A stretch of 38,189 nucleotides of DNA from positions 1 through 38,189 of IMG/VR virus record IMGVR_UViG_3300027151_000017; one strand, given 5' to 3'. Position 1 is the stretch's first letter. Each line of letters begins with the position of its first letter. The DNA is from a virus. The notes beneath the pieces are model-generated. The model was not told where the DNA came from, did not search any database, and saw only the letters and a list, made by a program, of their open reading frames with translations. The position numbers and the translations under genes are program-made. Shown here piece after piece: positions 7,550-16,442 of the stretch.

Positions 7550-9252
7550 TGGCTCGTAAGTCTAATACTGACATTCTGGCTTCTTATCGGAAGCATATTG
7601 ATGCTTCCAAGAAGTGGCGCAAAGACGAAGGGTTTGATGCTGTTTGGCGCAGACTGTTGGATTTGTATAAAGGCAAGCATTATGACTATTATACGGATTC
7701 TGACCGTTTGCTGATTAATATGACATTTTCAACAATCAATGTCATTTCGCCCAGCATTTCGGTGAACTTTCCAAAGATTACGGTTAATGCAATTAATCCT
7801 GAAAATGCTGCTAATGCAGTTATCGCTGAGGCCGTGTCTAACTATTGGTGGCGTTTTCGTAACATCCGTGACGAGTTCCGCCGTGCCGTTAAGGATATGT
7901 TGATTTTTGGTCATGGTTGGGTAAAGGTTGGTTACCGGTTTGTTGAGGAGGAGCGTGTTGGTATCGATGAAGAAGTCTCCGATGCGGACCCGAATGGTAT
8001 GCCAACTCCGAACACTGTGGTCATACAGGATTCTCCTTTTGCAGAAAGAGTCTCTGTTTTTGATGTGTTCGTTGATTGTGATGCTACCAGTATGCACGAT
8101 ATTAAGTGGATTGCGCAACGGATTCGTCGCCCTCTTAAAGATGTTCAAGCGGATAAGCGTTATAACAAGGCAGCCCGTGAAGCCGTCCAGATGATGGCCG
8201 TCAGCAGGTATGCTGACGACCCGAGCCGTAAGAAGGTTTATGACCGCACTTACGGTTATGCCGAGATTTGGGAATACTACGATATCAAGAACCGGACTAT
8301 GTCTGTGTTTGCTGAGGGCGGAGACAACTTCTTGGTAAAGCCGATGCCGATGCCGTATTCGTTTGGGCATCCGTTTGTGATGCTGCGCAATTACGATGTG
8401 CCGGATTCATTTTATCCGATTGGTGACCTTGAGCAGATTGAACCACTCCAGAAGGAGTTGAACGAGACTCGTACCCAGATGATGAACCACCGCAAGCGGT
8501 TCGCCAGAAAGTACCTCTATAAGGAGTCGGCGTTTGACCAGATGGGTCGCACCGCATTGGAGTCCGATGAGGACAATACTATGGTGCCAGTTGCGTCAGA
8601 TGAGCCATTGACCAATGTGGTATCTGCTTTCCCAGCGGTTATTAACCCGCCCGAGTTCTATAATCAGTCTGAGTTGATTGCTGGCGATATTGACCGTGTG
8701 TCGGGTGTCACCGAGTTTATGCGTGGTGGTACCACCGAGATTCGCCGTACCGCCACGGAGGCTGGCCTGATTCAGGATGCGTCGAACGCCCGCACTGCGG
8801 ACAAGTTGGCTACGGTTGAACACGCCATCAGCGAGGTGGCTCGCCGTATGTTGATGGTTGCCCGCCAGTTTATGACTGGCGAGCAAGCAGCACGCATTAT
8901 GGGCAAAGACGGAGAACCTGTTTGGGTCAACTTTGACCGTGACTATCTTGAAGGCGACTTTGATTTCGAGGTGGTTGGTGGTTCTACACAACCTCAGAAT
9001 GAGTCTTTCCGTCGCCAGATGGCACTTCAGATGGTGGATGCTATGGCTCCGTTCGCTGGTGCCGGTGTGGTCAATATGCAAGAGTTGGCAGCCTATGTGT
9101 TGCAGTTTGGTTTTGGTGTGAAGAATCCGGAGAAGTTTGTCTCCGCACCACCGCCTCCGCCCATGTCGCCACAGGCGACTGGGCCGGCAGGCCCTCCAGC
9201 CTTACCGATGGGTCCAGCAGCGGAGGCTCCGCCTCCGATGCCACCCCAATAG
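7549..9252 (+). CDS. Portal protein
   Basis: A 567-residue portal-type protein. The N-terminal half has the usual crown and clip layout with WWRFRNIRDEFRRAVKDMLIFGHGWVKVGY near residue 98, and the central part contains QIEPLQKELNETRTQMMNHRKRF, a long helix seen in portals. SGVTEFMRGGTTEIRRTATEAGLIQ near 383 matches the conserved portal segment of podovirus-like phages. The last about 35 residues are Pro-rich. The dodecamer would form the DNA channel at one capsid vertex and dock the terminase. It is followed by scaffold and capsid genes in the usual order. Confidence 0.9.
   Translation: MARKSNTDILASYRKHIDASKKWRKDEGFDAVWRRLLDLYKGKHYDYYTDSDRLLINMTFSTINVISPSISVNFPKITVNAINPENAANAVIAEAVSNYWWRFRNIRDEFRRAVKDMLIFGHGWVKVGYRFVEEERVGIDEEVSDADPNGMPTPNTVVIQDSPFAERVSVFDVFVDCDATSMHDIKWIAQRIRRPLKDVQADKRYNKAAREAVQMMAVSRYADDPSRKKVYDRTYGYAEIWEYYDIKNRTMSVFAEGGDNFLVKPMPMPYSFGHPFVMLRNYDVPDSFYPIGDLEQIEPLQKELNETRTQMMNHRKRFARKYLYKESAFDQMGRTALESDEDNTMVPVASDEPLTNVVSAFPAVINPPEFYNQSELIAGDIDRVSGVTEFMRGGTTEIRRTATEAGLIQDASNARTADKLATVEHAISEVARRMLMVARQFMTGEQAARIMGKDGEPVWVNFDRDYLEGDFDFEVVGGSTQPQNESFRRQMALQMVDAMAPFAGAGVVNMQELAAYVLQFGFGVKNPEKFVSAPPPPPMSPQATGPAGPPALPMGPAAEAPPPMPPQ
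8199..8218. repeat. Perfect 8-bp hairpin, loop GGTA
   Basis: CGTCAGCA and its complement flank GGTA within the portal gene. Confidence 0.7.
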
Positions 9253-9312
9253 TAGGGAACAACATCAACAATTTGTAGAGCAACCTTTTACGGACTCTAG
9301 GAGAAAAAACAC

Positions 9313-10098
9313 ATGAGCGAGGAAATCGCACCCGTCACTGAAATGGAACCCGTTGGGTCACCCGAAGTTTCAAGTGGGGATACATCGGCCACAGAAACGC
9401 CTAGTCTGGATGTGAGCCAGTATGCGGAATACCGCATACCGGTGAAACTAGATGGTGAGGAAATTAGTGTTCCACTTTCTGAGGCAATTGCTGGTTATCA
9501 GCGTCAGGCGGATTACACCCGTAAGACACAGGAGTTGGCGGAGCAGCGACAGCAGTTGCAGTTCGCAGCCACTTTGCAGTCTGCGTTGGAGCGTGACCCG
9601 TCAGCAACCATTGATTTGTTGGCACGCCATTATGGCATCTCCAAAGCGGAGGCCCAACAGATGGTGGATGACGAGTTTGAGGACTTGGACCCGCAAGAAA
9701 AGCGGATTCGAGAACTTGACCAGCGTATTGCACAGTTTGAGGAGTACCAGTCTCAACAGCAGATTGAGCGAGAGATTGCTAAGTTGCAGTCCAAGTATGA
9801 GGATTTTGATGTAACCGAGGTAATCAATGCTGCTATGCGTATTGGTTCCACGGACTTGGAAGGCACTTACAAGCAAATTGCTTTCGACAAGTTTATGAGA
9901 CAGCAGGAGATTCAACGCAAGGCTGCCGAAATGAAACAAGCCGAGGATTCTCGGATTGTTGAATCAAAGCGTCAAGCGTCTGTTGTTGATGGGGGTTCTA
10001 GTGCCACTGCTTCAACAACCGATGAAGATGTTGTCCCAATTACAAGTCTGAGCGATGCTTGGTTTGCAGCCAAGAGACAATTAAACGCCAACTTCTAA
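9313..10098 (+). CDS. Capsid scaffolding protein
   Basis: A 261-residue acidic, highly helical protein. After a disordered Ser/Thr/Glu-rich N-terminus it has YRIPVKLDGEEISVPLSEAI and a long coiled-coil region rich in Gln and Glu (about 75-220). This layout, together with the portal-scaffold-capsid order, identifies it as the internal scaffold that templates capsid assembly and is later removed. AGGAG precedes the start. The 60-base gap before it holds no other gene. Confidence 0.85.
   Translation: MSEEIAPVTEMEPVGSPEVSSGDTSATETPSLDVSQYAEYRIPVKLDGEEISVPLSEAIAGYQRQADYTRKTQELAEQRQQLQFAATLQSALERDPSATIDLLARHYGISKAEAQQMVDDEFEDLDPQEKRIRELDQRIAQFEEYQSQQQIEREIAKLQSKYEDFDVTEVINAAMRIGSTDLEGTYKQIAFDKFMRQQEIQRKAAEMKQAEDSRIVESKRQASVVDGGSSATASTTDEDVVPITSLSDAWFAAKRQLNANF
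9420..9439. repeat. Perfect 8-bp hairpin, loop AATA
   Basis: GTATGCGG and its complement flank AATA near the start of the scaffold gene. Confidence 0.7.
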
Positions 10099-10115
10099 TA
10101 TAAGGAGATAACAAC

Positions 10116-11060
10116 ATGGCCGCAGGCAATGTTAACTTTGATGCGTTGCTTTCAACAACGCTCGCAAACTATCGTGACCAACTCACAGACAATGTGTTCA
10201 CGGCTCGTCCGTTGACCTACTTCCTCTCTGACAAGGGTCGCATCCGTATGCTCAATGGTGGTACCAAGATTGTGGAACCGCTTATCTACGGGCAGAACAG
10301 CACCGTTTCATCGTACTCGGGTTATGACCCGATTTCGCTGACACCTCAGGCAGGAATGTCGGCTGCTGAATTCGAATGGAAGCAGTACGCTGCTTCTATC
10401 GCAATCAGCGGTATCGAAGAAGCCAAGAACAATGGCGAGCAGGAAATCATCAACCTGCTCGAGGCCAAGATTATGCAGGCAGAGGAATCGCTGCGTGAAG
10501 GCTTCAACCAGATGTTCTTTGCAGATGGAACCGGCAACTCGGGCAAGAACTGGAACGGCTTGGGCAACCTTGTTGAGTCCGGCAACACCGTTGGCGGAAT
10601 CGACTCGTCTGACGCAGACAACACTTGGTGGCGTTCATATGAGAACAACACTGCTGGTGCATTGACGCTTGCCCAAATGGCAACCGCTTACAACAGCGTG
10701 TCGGTGGGTAATGACCACCCAGATATGGTTCTTACGACTCAAACACTGTTTGAGAAGTATGAGGCACTTCTGCAGCCACAACTCCGTTACACCGACACCA
10801 AGACCGCAGATGCTGGTTTCCAGAACCTGCTGTTCAAGGCTGCTCCGGTTGTCTATGACACGCACTGCACCGCAGGCGTTATGTACTTCCTTAACAGCAA
10901 GTACATCACCCTTGTCGGCCACAGTGGCAAGTGGTTCAGCCAGACGGAATTTGTCCGTCCGGAGAACCTCGATGCCCGCTATGCGCTGATTATGTGCTAC
11001 GGCAACCTGACCGTGCGTAACCGTGCCAAGCAAGGCAAGTTGACGGCCAAGACCGCCTAA
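10116..11060 (+). CDS. Major capsid protein (HK97 fold expected)
   Basis: A 314-residue protein with a strong ribosome-binding site (AAGGAG). There is no long N-terminal delta domain, as expected when a separate scaffold exists. The order strand-rich N-arm, spine helix (IINLLEAKIMQAEESL, about 110-126), A-domain and C-terminal strand fits the HK97 fold. Codon choice is visibly richer in C-ending codons than in neighbouring genes, as expected for the most highly expressed gene. It is followed at once by a strong hairpin terminator. Confidence 0.9.
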   Translation: MAAGNVNFDALLSTTLANYRDQLTDNVFTARPLTYFLSDKGRIRMLNGGTKIVEPLIYGQNSTVSSYSGYDPISLTPQAGMSAAEFEWKQYAASIAISGIEEAKNNGEQEIINLLEAKIMQAEESLREGFNQMFFADGTGNSGKNWNGLGNLVESGNTVGGIDSSDADNTWWRSYENNTAGALTLAQMATAYNSVSVGNDHPDMVLTTQTLFEKYEALLQPQLRYTDTKTADAGFQNLLFKAAPVVYDTHCTAGVMYFLNSKYITLVGHSGKWFSQTEFVRPENLDARYALIMCYGNLTVRNRAKQGKLTAKTA

Positions 11061-11094
11061 CATGGCGGAGTTCTCCGAGTGGGAACAGGTGTGT

Positions 11095-11125
11095 AATGGT
11101 GGGGGGATAAAAGCCCCCCACCATT
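11095..11125 (+). terminator. Hairpin terminator after the capsid gene
   Basis: A perfect 12-bp stem (AATGGTGGGGGG with its complement) encloses a 7-nt loop (ataaaag). It is followed by CGCATTTT, a short U-rich tract. It lies 35 bases after the capsid stop. Because late genes continue downstream in the same direction without an evident new promoter, it may be partial and set a lower level for later genes. Confidence 0.8.
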
Positions 11126-11147
11126 CGCATTTTATGGGAGTTTTATA

Positions 11148-11630
11148 ATGGCAAGTAGCAGAAAGCCTAAGGGCTATGATGATTTGGCCCGTGAACTTAT
11201 TAAGAAGTTGATGGGCAAGAAGGCCACCAAGGAAGCAATGGAGGCTAGCGCAAAGCGTGTTGCCCAGATTGACCGCAAGGGTGCCGAGGCTGCTGCCCGT
11301 AAGGCGACACAAAAGAAAACACAGAAGTCTGTTCAGAATCGTATTCGCCTTGTTGAGGTTAGCGAAGCCAAGGCTGGTAAGTCTGGTGAGGGTTATAACT
11401 CTTATATGCAGGCCAAGAAGGGTAAGAAGCCACCGACTGGCAAGCAGCGTGCCGAGGCAGCCATTAAGGCCAAGAAGGTTCAGGGTGGCATGAAGAAGGA
11501 ATTTTCTGGTCAGGCTGCCAAGCAGGCTGAGTTGCTTAAAGCCACCAAGAGTGGTACTCCCGAGCAGCGTCGTGCTGCTCGTCAGAAGTTGCGCAAGCAC
11601 CAAGACAAGTACGGGCGTTTCGGCAAGTAA
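11148..11630 (+). CDS. Very basic Lys/Ala-rich protein 1
   Basis: A 160-residue protein, strongly basic, with Lys/Ala/Gln/Arg dominating and few hydrophobics, resembling histone H1-like or other nucleic-acid-binding tails. The N-terminus MASSRKPKGYDDLARELIKKL resembles the start of the gene at 12004 and more weakly that at 11630. It follows the capsid terminator and overlaps the next gene by TAATG. A role in condensing or escorting packaged DNA inside the virion is inferred; no family recognised. Confidence 0.6.
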   Translation: MASSRKPKGYDDLARELIKKLMGKKATKEAMEASAKRVAQIDRKGAEAAARKATQKKTQKSVQNRIRLVEVSEAKAGKSGEGYNSYMQAKKGKKPPTGKQRAEAAIKAKKVQGGMKKEFSGQAAKQAELLKATKSGTPEQRRAARQKLRKHQDKYGRFGK

Positions 11631-12004
11631 TGGCTGCTAAACGGAAGGCTAATAAACCCAAGGATTTGGGTGACATCATTGACCGTGTTTTACGGGAATT
11701 TGATGTTAAGCCAACCGTGCGTAGTGGCAACCAGCAACGAGCCAATGTTGCTGGCAGGGGTGCCGTAAAAGCAGTGGGAAAAGCCCAGATGGATGCTGCA
11801 AAATGGTGGTACGGCTCTAGTCCCAAAGATGTTGCCATAAACTCTGCAATTAGCGCAATTCCAGTTGGTAAAGGAATTAAAGCAGCCGTAAAAGGTGCCA
11901 AAAAGATTATACCTACCGCAGCAGTTGTCTTGTCTCCGCCTAAAGCAAAAGCAAAACCCAAGCCCAAGAAATCTAGTGGCGGTACACCAGCGAGGAAAAA
12001 GTAA
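11630..12004 (+). CDS. Very basic Lys/Ala-rich protein 2
   Basis: A 124-residue basic protein. It opens MAAKRKANKPKDLGDIIDRVL, has a small Ala/Gly/Ile-rich middle (INSAISAIPVGKGIKAAVKGAKKIIPTAAVV split by Gly) that might touch a membrane, and ends in a Pro/Lys tail (PPKAKAKPKPKK). It is coupled by TAATG to both neighbours. The Pro-Lys tail is like H1-type DNA-condensing tails. Function inferred only from composition and position. Confidence 0.6.
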   Translation: MAAKRKANKPKDLGDIIDRVLREFDVKPTVRSGNQQRANVAGRGAVKAVGKAQMDAAKWWYGSSPKDVAINSAISAIPVGKGIKAAVKGAKKIIPTAAVVLSPPKAKAKPKPKKSSGGTPARKK

Positions 12005-12762
12005 TGGCTAGTAAGAAGCGTAATCCGTGGGATGACATCGCCAAGATGGTCATTAAGTCTCTTGAGGGTCAAGCCAAAAGTCGTGGTGGCAAAAAGGCTG
12101 CTGAAGAAATAGCCGAAAAAATTAAAGGCAAAGGCAAGCCACCCAAAGGTAAAGGTGGCACCGCTGGTTCTGGTGCTAAGCCAAAAACACCACCGAAGCC
12201 AACCAAACCCAGTGTTGAAGCCAAGGAAGTTCCTAAGCCCAAGACAACCAATGTTGGTCCCAGCAACAAGGCTGTGGTGCTTCCTAAGCGTCCGTCACGC
12301 CCAGCCCGTTCTATTGGTGCGTTGATGCAAGACAACGCCCAGCGTCGTCAGGCAGAGATTGATGCTCGTCGTTTCTTGAAGCAAGCAGACGGCCCCCGTA
12401 TGGGCCGTCCTGACCGTTCACCTAATGCGGATGTGCGTCGTGGCGCACCTCCGCCGGTTGGTCGCTCCAAGTCGCAACCTAAGGGACCATCTAGCCAGTA
12501 TGAGGCTGACGAGATGAGGCGTTTGGTTGCTCAGGACAAGAAGCGTATGGGTGCCGGTGTTGCTGGCAGAAACGCCCAGAAGGCCCGTATGCAGAACGAA
12601 TTGGCTCGTCTTGAGGCCAAATTGGAGTCTGCTAAGCCTGACCGTAAGAAGTTCTTTCACGACAAGATTAACCAGCAACGCAAGTTGATGGGTTTGGCTG
12701 CTGTGAAGTTTGAGCGTTCTTCGGCTACCCCTAAGCGTCGGCCTGCAAACCGCAACAAATAA
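12004..12762 (+). CDS. Very basic Lys/Pro-rich protein 3
   Basis: A 252-residue basic protein. The start MASKKRNPWDDIAKMVIKSLEG aligns by eye with protein 1. Residues about 40-110 are Lys/Pro/Gly-rich and probably disordered, and residues about 165-240 are Arg/Lys/Gln-rich helices (NELARLEAKLESAKPDRKKF). It ends the run of three basic proteins. Candidate roles are DNA binding in the virion or an internal capsid protein delivered with the genome. Confidence 0.6.
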   Translation: MASKKRNPWDDIAKMVIKSLEGQAKSRGGKKAAEEIAEKIKGKGKPPKGKGGTAGSGAKPKTPPKPTKPSVEAKEVPKPKTTNVGPSNKAVVLPKRPSRPARSIGALMQDNAQRRQAEIDARRFLKQADGPRMGRPDRSPNADVRRGAPPPVGRSKSQPKGPSSQYEADEMRRLVAQDKKRMGAGVAGRNAQKARMQNELARLEAKLESAKPDRKKFFHDKINQQRKLMGLAAVKFERSSATPKRRPANRNK

Positions 12763-12789
12763 GCCTCCTAGAGGAACAGAACGCCATTT

Positions 12790-13059
12790 ATGATGGCTAA
12801 TTCTTCTGTTCATGCTCACGCCTATTATGGGGAACCGGTTACCGGTTCCCGTTTGGCTGCTATTTCTGATGCCCAATTGGCTGCTGCCAGTGGCCCTTAT
12901 ATTGGTCGTGGCAACAAGTGTGTTGCCAACGACGATACTTGTGAGGGAAATCGTGTGAAGGATGAGCATTTGTGTGCTGGTCATTTGCGGTCATATAACA
13001 AGTCTTTGGAGAAGGCCCTGAAGGCGGAGACAAAGCCGGAGGTTGTCGATGGCGTATAA
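12790..13059 (+). CDS. Small Cys/His protein, likely zinc-binding
   Basis: An 89-residue protein (ATG at 12790, or the next codon). Its C-terminal half has C-x6-C-x10-C-x2-H (CVANDDTC, LCAGH), a plausible zinc site, followed by a helical LRSYNKSLEKALK tail. It overlaps the adaptor gene by 11 bases. Similar small proteins are found beside adaptor genes in environmental phages as far as I recall. Function unknown. Confidence 0.55.
   Translation: MMANSSVHAHAYYGEPVTGSRLAAISDAQLAAASGPYIGRGNKCVANDDTCEGNRVKDEHLCAGHLRSYNKSLEKALKAETKPEVVDGV
12830..12850. repeat. Perfect 9-bp hairpin, triloop TTA
   Basis: GGGAACCGG and its complement flank TTA inside the small Cys/His gene. Confidence 0.8.
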
Positions 13060-13762
13060 TCCGATGACGGCAGCGGAAATCCGGTCCACGGTCCGCAGTA
13101 TTGTGGATTTGGATGCGGATGATTTGCCGGACAGCATTTTGGATTTGTATATCCGTGATGGCTATTACCGCATTTTGGATGTGGAGAAGCGGTGGCCATG
13201 GTTGGAGACTACTTTTACTTTGACGACCCGTGTTAATACTCGGGCGTATGATGTCTCTGCGATTACGGATGAACCTATTTCTCAGGTTGTTTCAATTGTT
13301 GACCCAACTGGGGTTGGGGCAAGATTGTCGATGATTGGTTATGATGCTGGTGAGGAAGTTTATATTGGGTCGTATGACACGGCTGGGGACCCGCTGTTTT
13401 ATGCGGTGTGGGCTGGTCAGATTCATTTGTATCCGAAGCCGAACACTGCCCGCCAGTTGATTTGCCGTGGGTACCGTGAGCCTATTGATTGGCAGACGGA
13501 GAACGGCGATGTTGATGCTGCTCCTAGTTTGCATTTCCCGCTGGTTTATTATGCGGTGTCTCGTGTGTATCAGCAACTTGAGGATGCTGCTTTGGCTTCG
13601 GTCTATAAGCAGTCGTTTGATGAGGGTGTTGCTTTGGCAACCAAGAACATCCAGACTCCCACCAGCCACACACCTTTGGTGTTGTCTGGTGGCAAGACTA
13701 ATGGTCGCCCAACCTTTAAGGGCTGGATGCAGAACATGGGTCGTAATTTGGGTCAGCAATAA
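13049..13762 (+). CDS. Head-tail adaptor protein
   Basis: The ATG at 13049 is preferred because GGAGG lies 6 bases upstream; a TTG at 13043 is in frame but poorly placed. The 237-residue protein has an N-terminal helical segment (MTAAEIRSTVRSIVDL, DSILDLYIRDGYYRIL) then EKRWPWLE, typical of podovirus adaptors that ring the portal base. The rest is beta-rich with a C-terminal helical region. Position just before the nozzle gene supports this role. Confidence 0.75.
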   Translation: MAYNPMTAAEIRSTVRSIVDLDADDLPDSILDLYIRDGYYRILDVEKRWPWLETTFTLTTRVNTRAYDVSAITDEPISQVVSIVDPTGVGARLSMIGYDAGEEVYIGSYDTAGDPLFYAVWAGQIHLYPKPNTARQLICRGYREPIDWQTENGDVDAAPSLHFPLVYYAVSRVYQQLEDAALASVYKQSFDEGVALATKNIQTPTSHTPLVLSGGKTNGRPTFKGWMQNMGRNLGQQ

Positions 13763-15402
13763 TGTCTGATTTGCAGATTTTTCAACAGCAGGATTTCAGC
13801 GGTGGTTTGAATCTGCGTTCTGACCAGTTTCAGTTGGCTGACAATGAGTCGCCATTGATGCTGAATGTTGAAATTGACCCTCGTGGTGGCATTTTTGGTC
13901 GTGGTGGCATGGAGCGTATTAATACGACTGCCGTCCCCAGTGCTGGTTGGACACCTCATAAGTTGTTTACTTTCCGTGCTGCTACCGGACCAAAGATTAT
14001 GTTGACGGAAAACAATAATGTTTTCTATTCTACTGGTGGCAACTTTACTAAGTTGCAGTGGAATAACGCTGGGACACCAACTGATGTCACGACAGTTAGT
14101 GACCATGGTGCTTGCATGACTCCTTGGGGTAATGTCATGTATTTTGCTACTGGTGCAACTGGAAGCAATGGTGGTTACAAGTGGACTGGCACTGGTTATG
14201 CCACCCAGATTACGGCCACCGGTCAAGGCCCTCACCCGTGGCAAGATTCTACAAACATTAGTCAAAGTGTTATTCCGCAGGCGGAACATTATTTGACGCA
14301 CGCAAACAAGTTGTTTGCAGCGTATGTAAGTGAACCACCAGAAAAAAATCTCGCTTCACCTATAGTTACTTATCCGAATCGTTTGCGTTGGTCCCGTGAA
14401 GGTGTGCCTGAGAACTGGGATTATGAAGATTATATTGACATCAATGGTGGTGGTGATGGTATTCACGCCATAATTGTTGTTCAGGGCCAATTGTTGATTT
14501 TTAAACCACGGGCAATATATGTTTTGACTGGTTATAACTCGAGCAACTTTGCGGTGACAGAACTAACCAGTACGCTTGGCGTTGACGACCATCATTGTGT
14601 TGCTGCCTCGGATTCCGGTTGTTTCTTTTTTGTTCACGGCAAAGGTTTGTATTACTATAATGGTTCTTCAATCTCCGATATTTTTGCACCATTGAAGCCA
14701 ATCATTGACTTGGGTTATATTAGTGATTCGGTTGCTGCTAGAGCAAATATAACGGTGTCTTGGGTTGGTCAGCGTGTCTGGTTGTCTTTGCCTTACAGCA
14801 AGAGTTATTCACCGAATAACATTACGGTCAATTTTGTTTATGACCCGTATTTGAACGCTTATACGCAATTCCAAACAGCCGATGGTTATGGCGTAATGGG
14901 TGGAATTGATTTCATCGATTCCACCAACAGGGAATACAGGTTGTTTATTCATCCTGTTCAAAAATTTGTGTTGGATGTGGACAAGTATGGTGTTGCTACT
15001 GACAACATTTCTGGCACAACACAGGGTTTTAACTCTTACTATAGAACCAAGTGGTATGACGCTGGGTCTTATATGCAGCGCAAAATGTTCCGTAGACCAG
15101 AAATTGTTATTAAGGAATCTAATAACTCGCAGACTATTGGTGTTTCTGTTTTCCACGATTTTGATGAACAGGAAGCACAGAGAACCTTTAATATTTCCCA
15201 ACCCCAAACCGGAGGTTTGGTGTGGGATAGTGGTTTGTGGGGCGAGTTGTGGGCTGCTGGTGCAGAGTCATCTCGCATTTCAAAAGGAAAGAATCTTGGA
15301 TTGGCGAAGACAGTCCAGTTGCAGTTCACTGGCCCAACAGGTCAGGAGTGGGGAATCAACAGTGTTGGGTTCAAATTTAAACCAAGGAGAGTGACAGGCT
15401 AA
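13762..15402 (+). CDS. Tail nozzle/hub protein (P22 gp10 or T7 gp12-like)
   Basis: A 546-residue beta-rich protein starting with QIFQQQDFSGGLNLRSD and followed by repeated blade-like segments (LLIFKPRAIYVLTG, GCFFFVHGKGLYYYNG, VWLSLPYSKSY). The DFSGGLN opening and propeller-like repeats match nozzle proteins of short-tailed phages, which close the tail end until DNA ejection. It couples by TAATG to both adaptor and the next gene. The podovirus assignment of the whole genome relies partly on this gene. Confidence 0.75.
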   Translation: MSDLQIFQQQDFSGGLNLRSDQFQLADNESPLMLNVEIDPRGGIFGRGGMERINTTAVPSAGWTPHKLFTFRAATGPKIMLTENNNVFYSTGGNFTKLQWNNAGTPTDVTTVSDHGACMTPWGNVMYFATGATGSNGGYKWTGTGYATQITATGQGPHPWQDSTNISQSVIPQAEHYLTHANKLFAAYVSEPPEKNLASPIVTYPNRLRWSREGVPENWDYEDYIDINGGGDGIHAIIVVQGQLLIFKPRAIYVLTGYNSSNFAVTELTSTLGVDDHHCVAASDSGCFFFVHGKGLYYYNGSSISDIFAPLKPIIDLGYISDSVAARANITVSWVGQRVWLSLPYSKSYSPNNITVNFVYDPYLNAYTQFQTADGYGVMGGIDFIDSTNREYRLFIHPVQKFVLDVDKYGVATDNISGTTQGFNSYYRTKWYDAGSYMQRKMFRRPEIVIKESNNSQTIGVSVFHDFDEQEAQRTFNISQPQTGGLVWDSGLWGELWAAGAESSRISKGKNLGLAKTVQLQFTGPTGQEWGINSVGFKFKPRRVTG

Positions 15403-16286
15403 TGGCTGTTTTGACAATTCCGAATTCGTTTACCGCTGGCACTAGTGCTATTGCCAGTCAGGTAAACCAAAACTTTACCGCTATCAAAAACTTTATTGAC
15501 ACCAACTTGGTGCAAGTTGATGGCACGGTTAAGGCTGGTCCTAATGCGTTGGAGAATATTGGCACCGCCAATATGACTTCTACCGCTATCAACTTTTTGG
15601 CACCTACTGGGTCTATTATTGCTTACGCTGGTGCTTCCGCACCCAGCGGTTACTTGCTGTGTGACGGCACAGAGTATTCGCAGACCGGTGCTTATGCTGC
15701 TTTGTACGCAATCATTGGTAATTCGTACAACACTGGTGGAGAAACGGCTGGCTACTTCCGTGTACCAAACCTGAAGGGTCGTGTGCCTTTTGGTTTGGAT
15801 GGTGCAGATGCGGATTTTAATTCTCGTTCTGACCTTGGTGGTTCAAAGGCTGGTGTTGCATATCACCGTCACTCTGCTGATGGCGATTTGACTGCTGCTA
15901 CTGTTAACCTTGAACACACCCATGCGGATGGTAACCTTGCTGCTGCAGGTGTCGGCAACCACAGCCACGGTGGAGTTACAAACAATGCTGGGGGTCACTA
16001 TCATGACTGGTCTGTTGGTTTGTATTTTTCAACTGGTAGCAATGTTATTGCAACAATAATGACCCCCGGAGCCAATGCCACTTATGCAACATCGGCTGTT
16101 GGTGACCACGCCCACGGCATTAACGCTGATGGTGCGCACGGTCACGATGTCACCGGCAGCACCAGCGGTATGAGTACCAACATCACACACGGTCACGACA
16201 TTACCGGTTTCACAAGTTACGAAGGTACAGCCGGCAACGGCAACCTGCCACCATACTTGGTGGTTAACTACATCATCAAGTGGTAA
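15402..16286 (+). CDS. Second tail-collar domain protein
   Basis: A 294-residue protein. The N-terminus (FTAGTSAIASQVNQNFTAIKNFIDT) resembles the helical attachment segment of fibre proteins. The collar signature APSGYLLCDGTEYSQTGAYAALY lies near residue 79 and FRVPNLKGRVPFGLD near 121. Many His-x-His elements follow (HRHSA, HTHAD, HSHGG, HAHG, HGHD), probably coordinating metal in a trimer. It ends NYIIKW, like the paralogue at 2344. It lies next to the nozzle, so it may be the tail-proximal fibre or a tail-tip needle. Confidence 0.8.
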   Translation: MAVLTIPNSFTAGTSAIASQVNQNFTAIKNFIDTNLVQVDGTVKAGPNALENIGTANMTSTAINFLAPTGSIIAYAGASAPSGYLLCDGTEYSQTGAYAALYAIIGNSYNTGGETAGYFRVPNLKGRVPFGLDGADADFNSRSDLGGSKAGVAYHRHSADGDLTAATVNLEHTHADGNLAAAGVGNHSHGGVTNNAGGHYHDWSVGLYFSTGSNVIATIMTPGANATYATSAVGDHAHGINADGAHGHDVTGSTSGMSTNITHGHDITGFTSYEGTAGNGNLPPYLVVNYIIKW

Positions 16287-16289
16287 GCA

Positions 16290-16442
16290 ATGGAAAGTAT
16301 TTGGTCTGTTCATTTGTTAACTAGTTTGACGGGTTCTGACGCAGTTGTGCTGCGCCAGATTTTGTCTTCGCTCGGGAACCAGTTAAACAAGCAGGCTAAA
16401 GAAATTGAAGAACTAAAGAAGCAGTTGGGGAGCATGAAATGA
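16290..16442 (+). CDS. Small coiled-coil protein (50 aa)
   Basis: A 50-residue frame starts three bases after the collar stop and overlaps the next gene by ATGA. The C-terminal half is a predicted coiled coil (LNKQAKEIEELKKQLGSMK). Packing between two genes supports expression. No known function; it may help assembly of the adjacent virion proteins. Confidence 0.6.
   Translation: MESIWSVHLLTSLTGSDAVVLRQILSSLGNQLNKQAKEIEELKKQLGSMK

Noticed and set aside
10635-11603. 322-codon antisense frame
   Set aside because: It crosses the capsid gene, terminator and basic gene antisense; no domain is seen.
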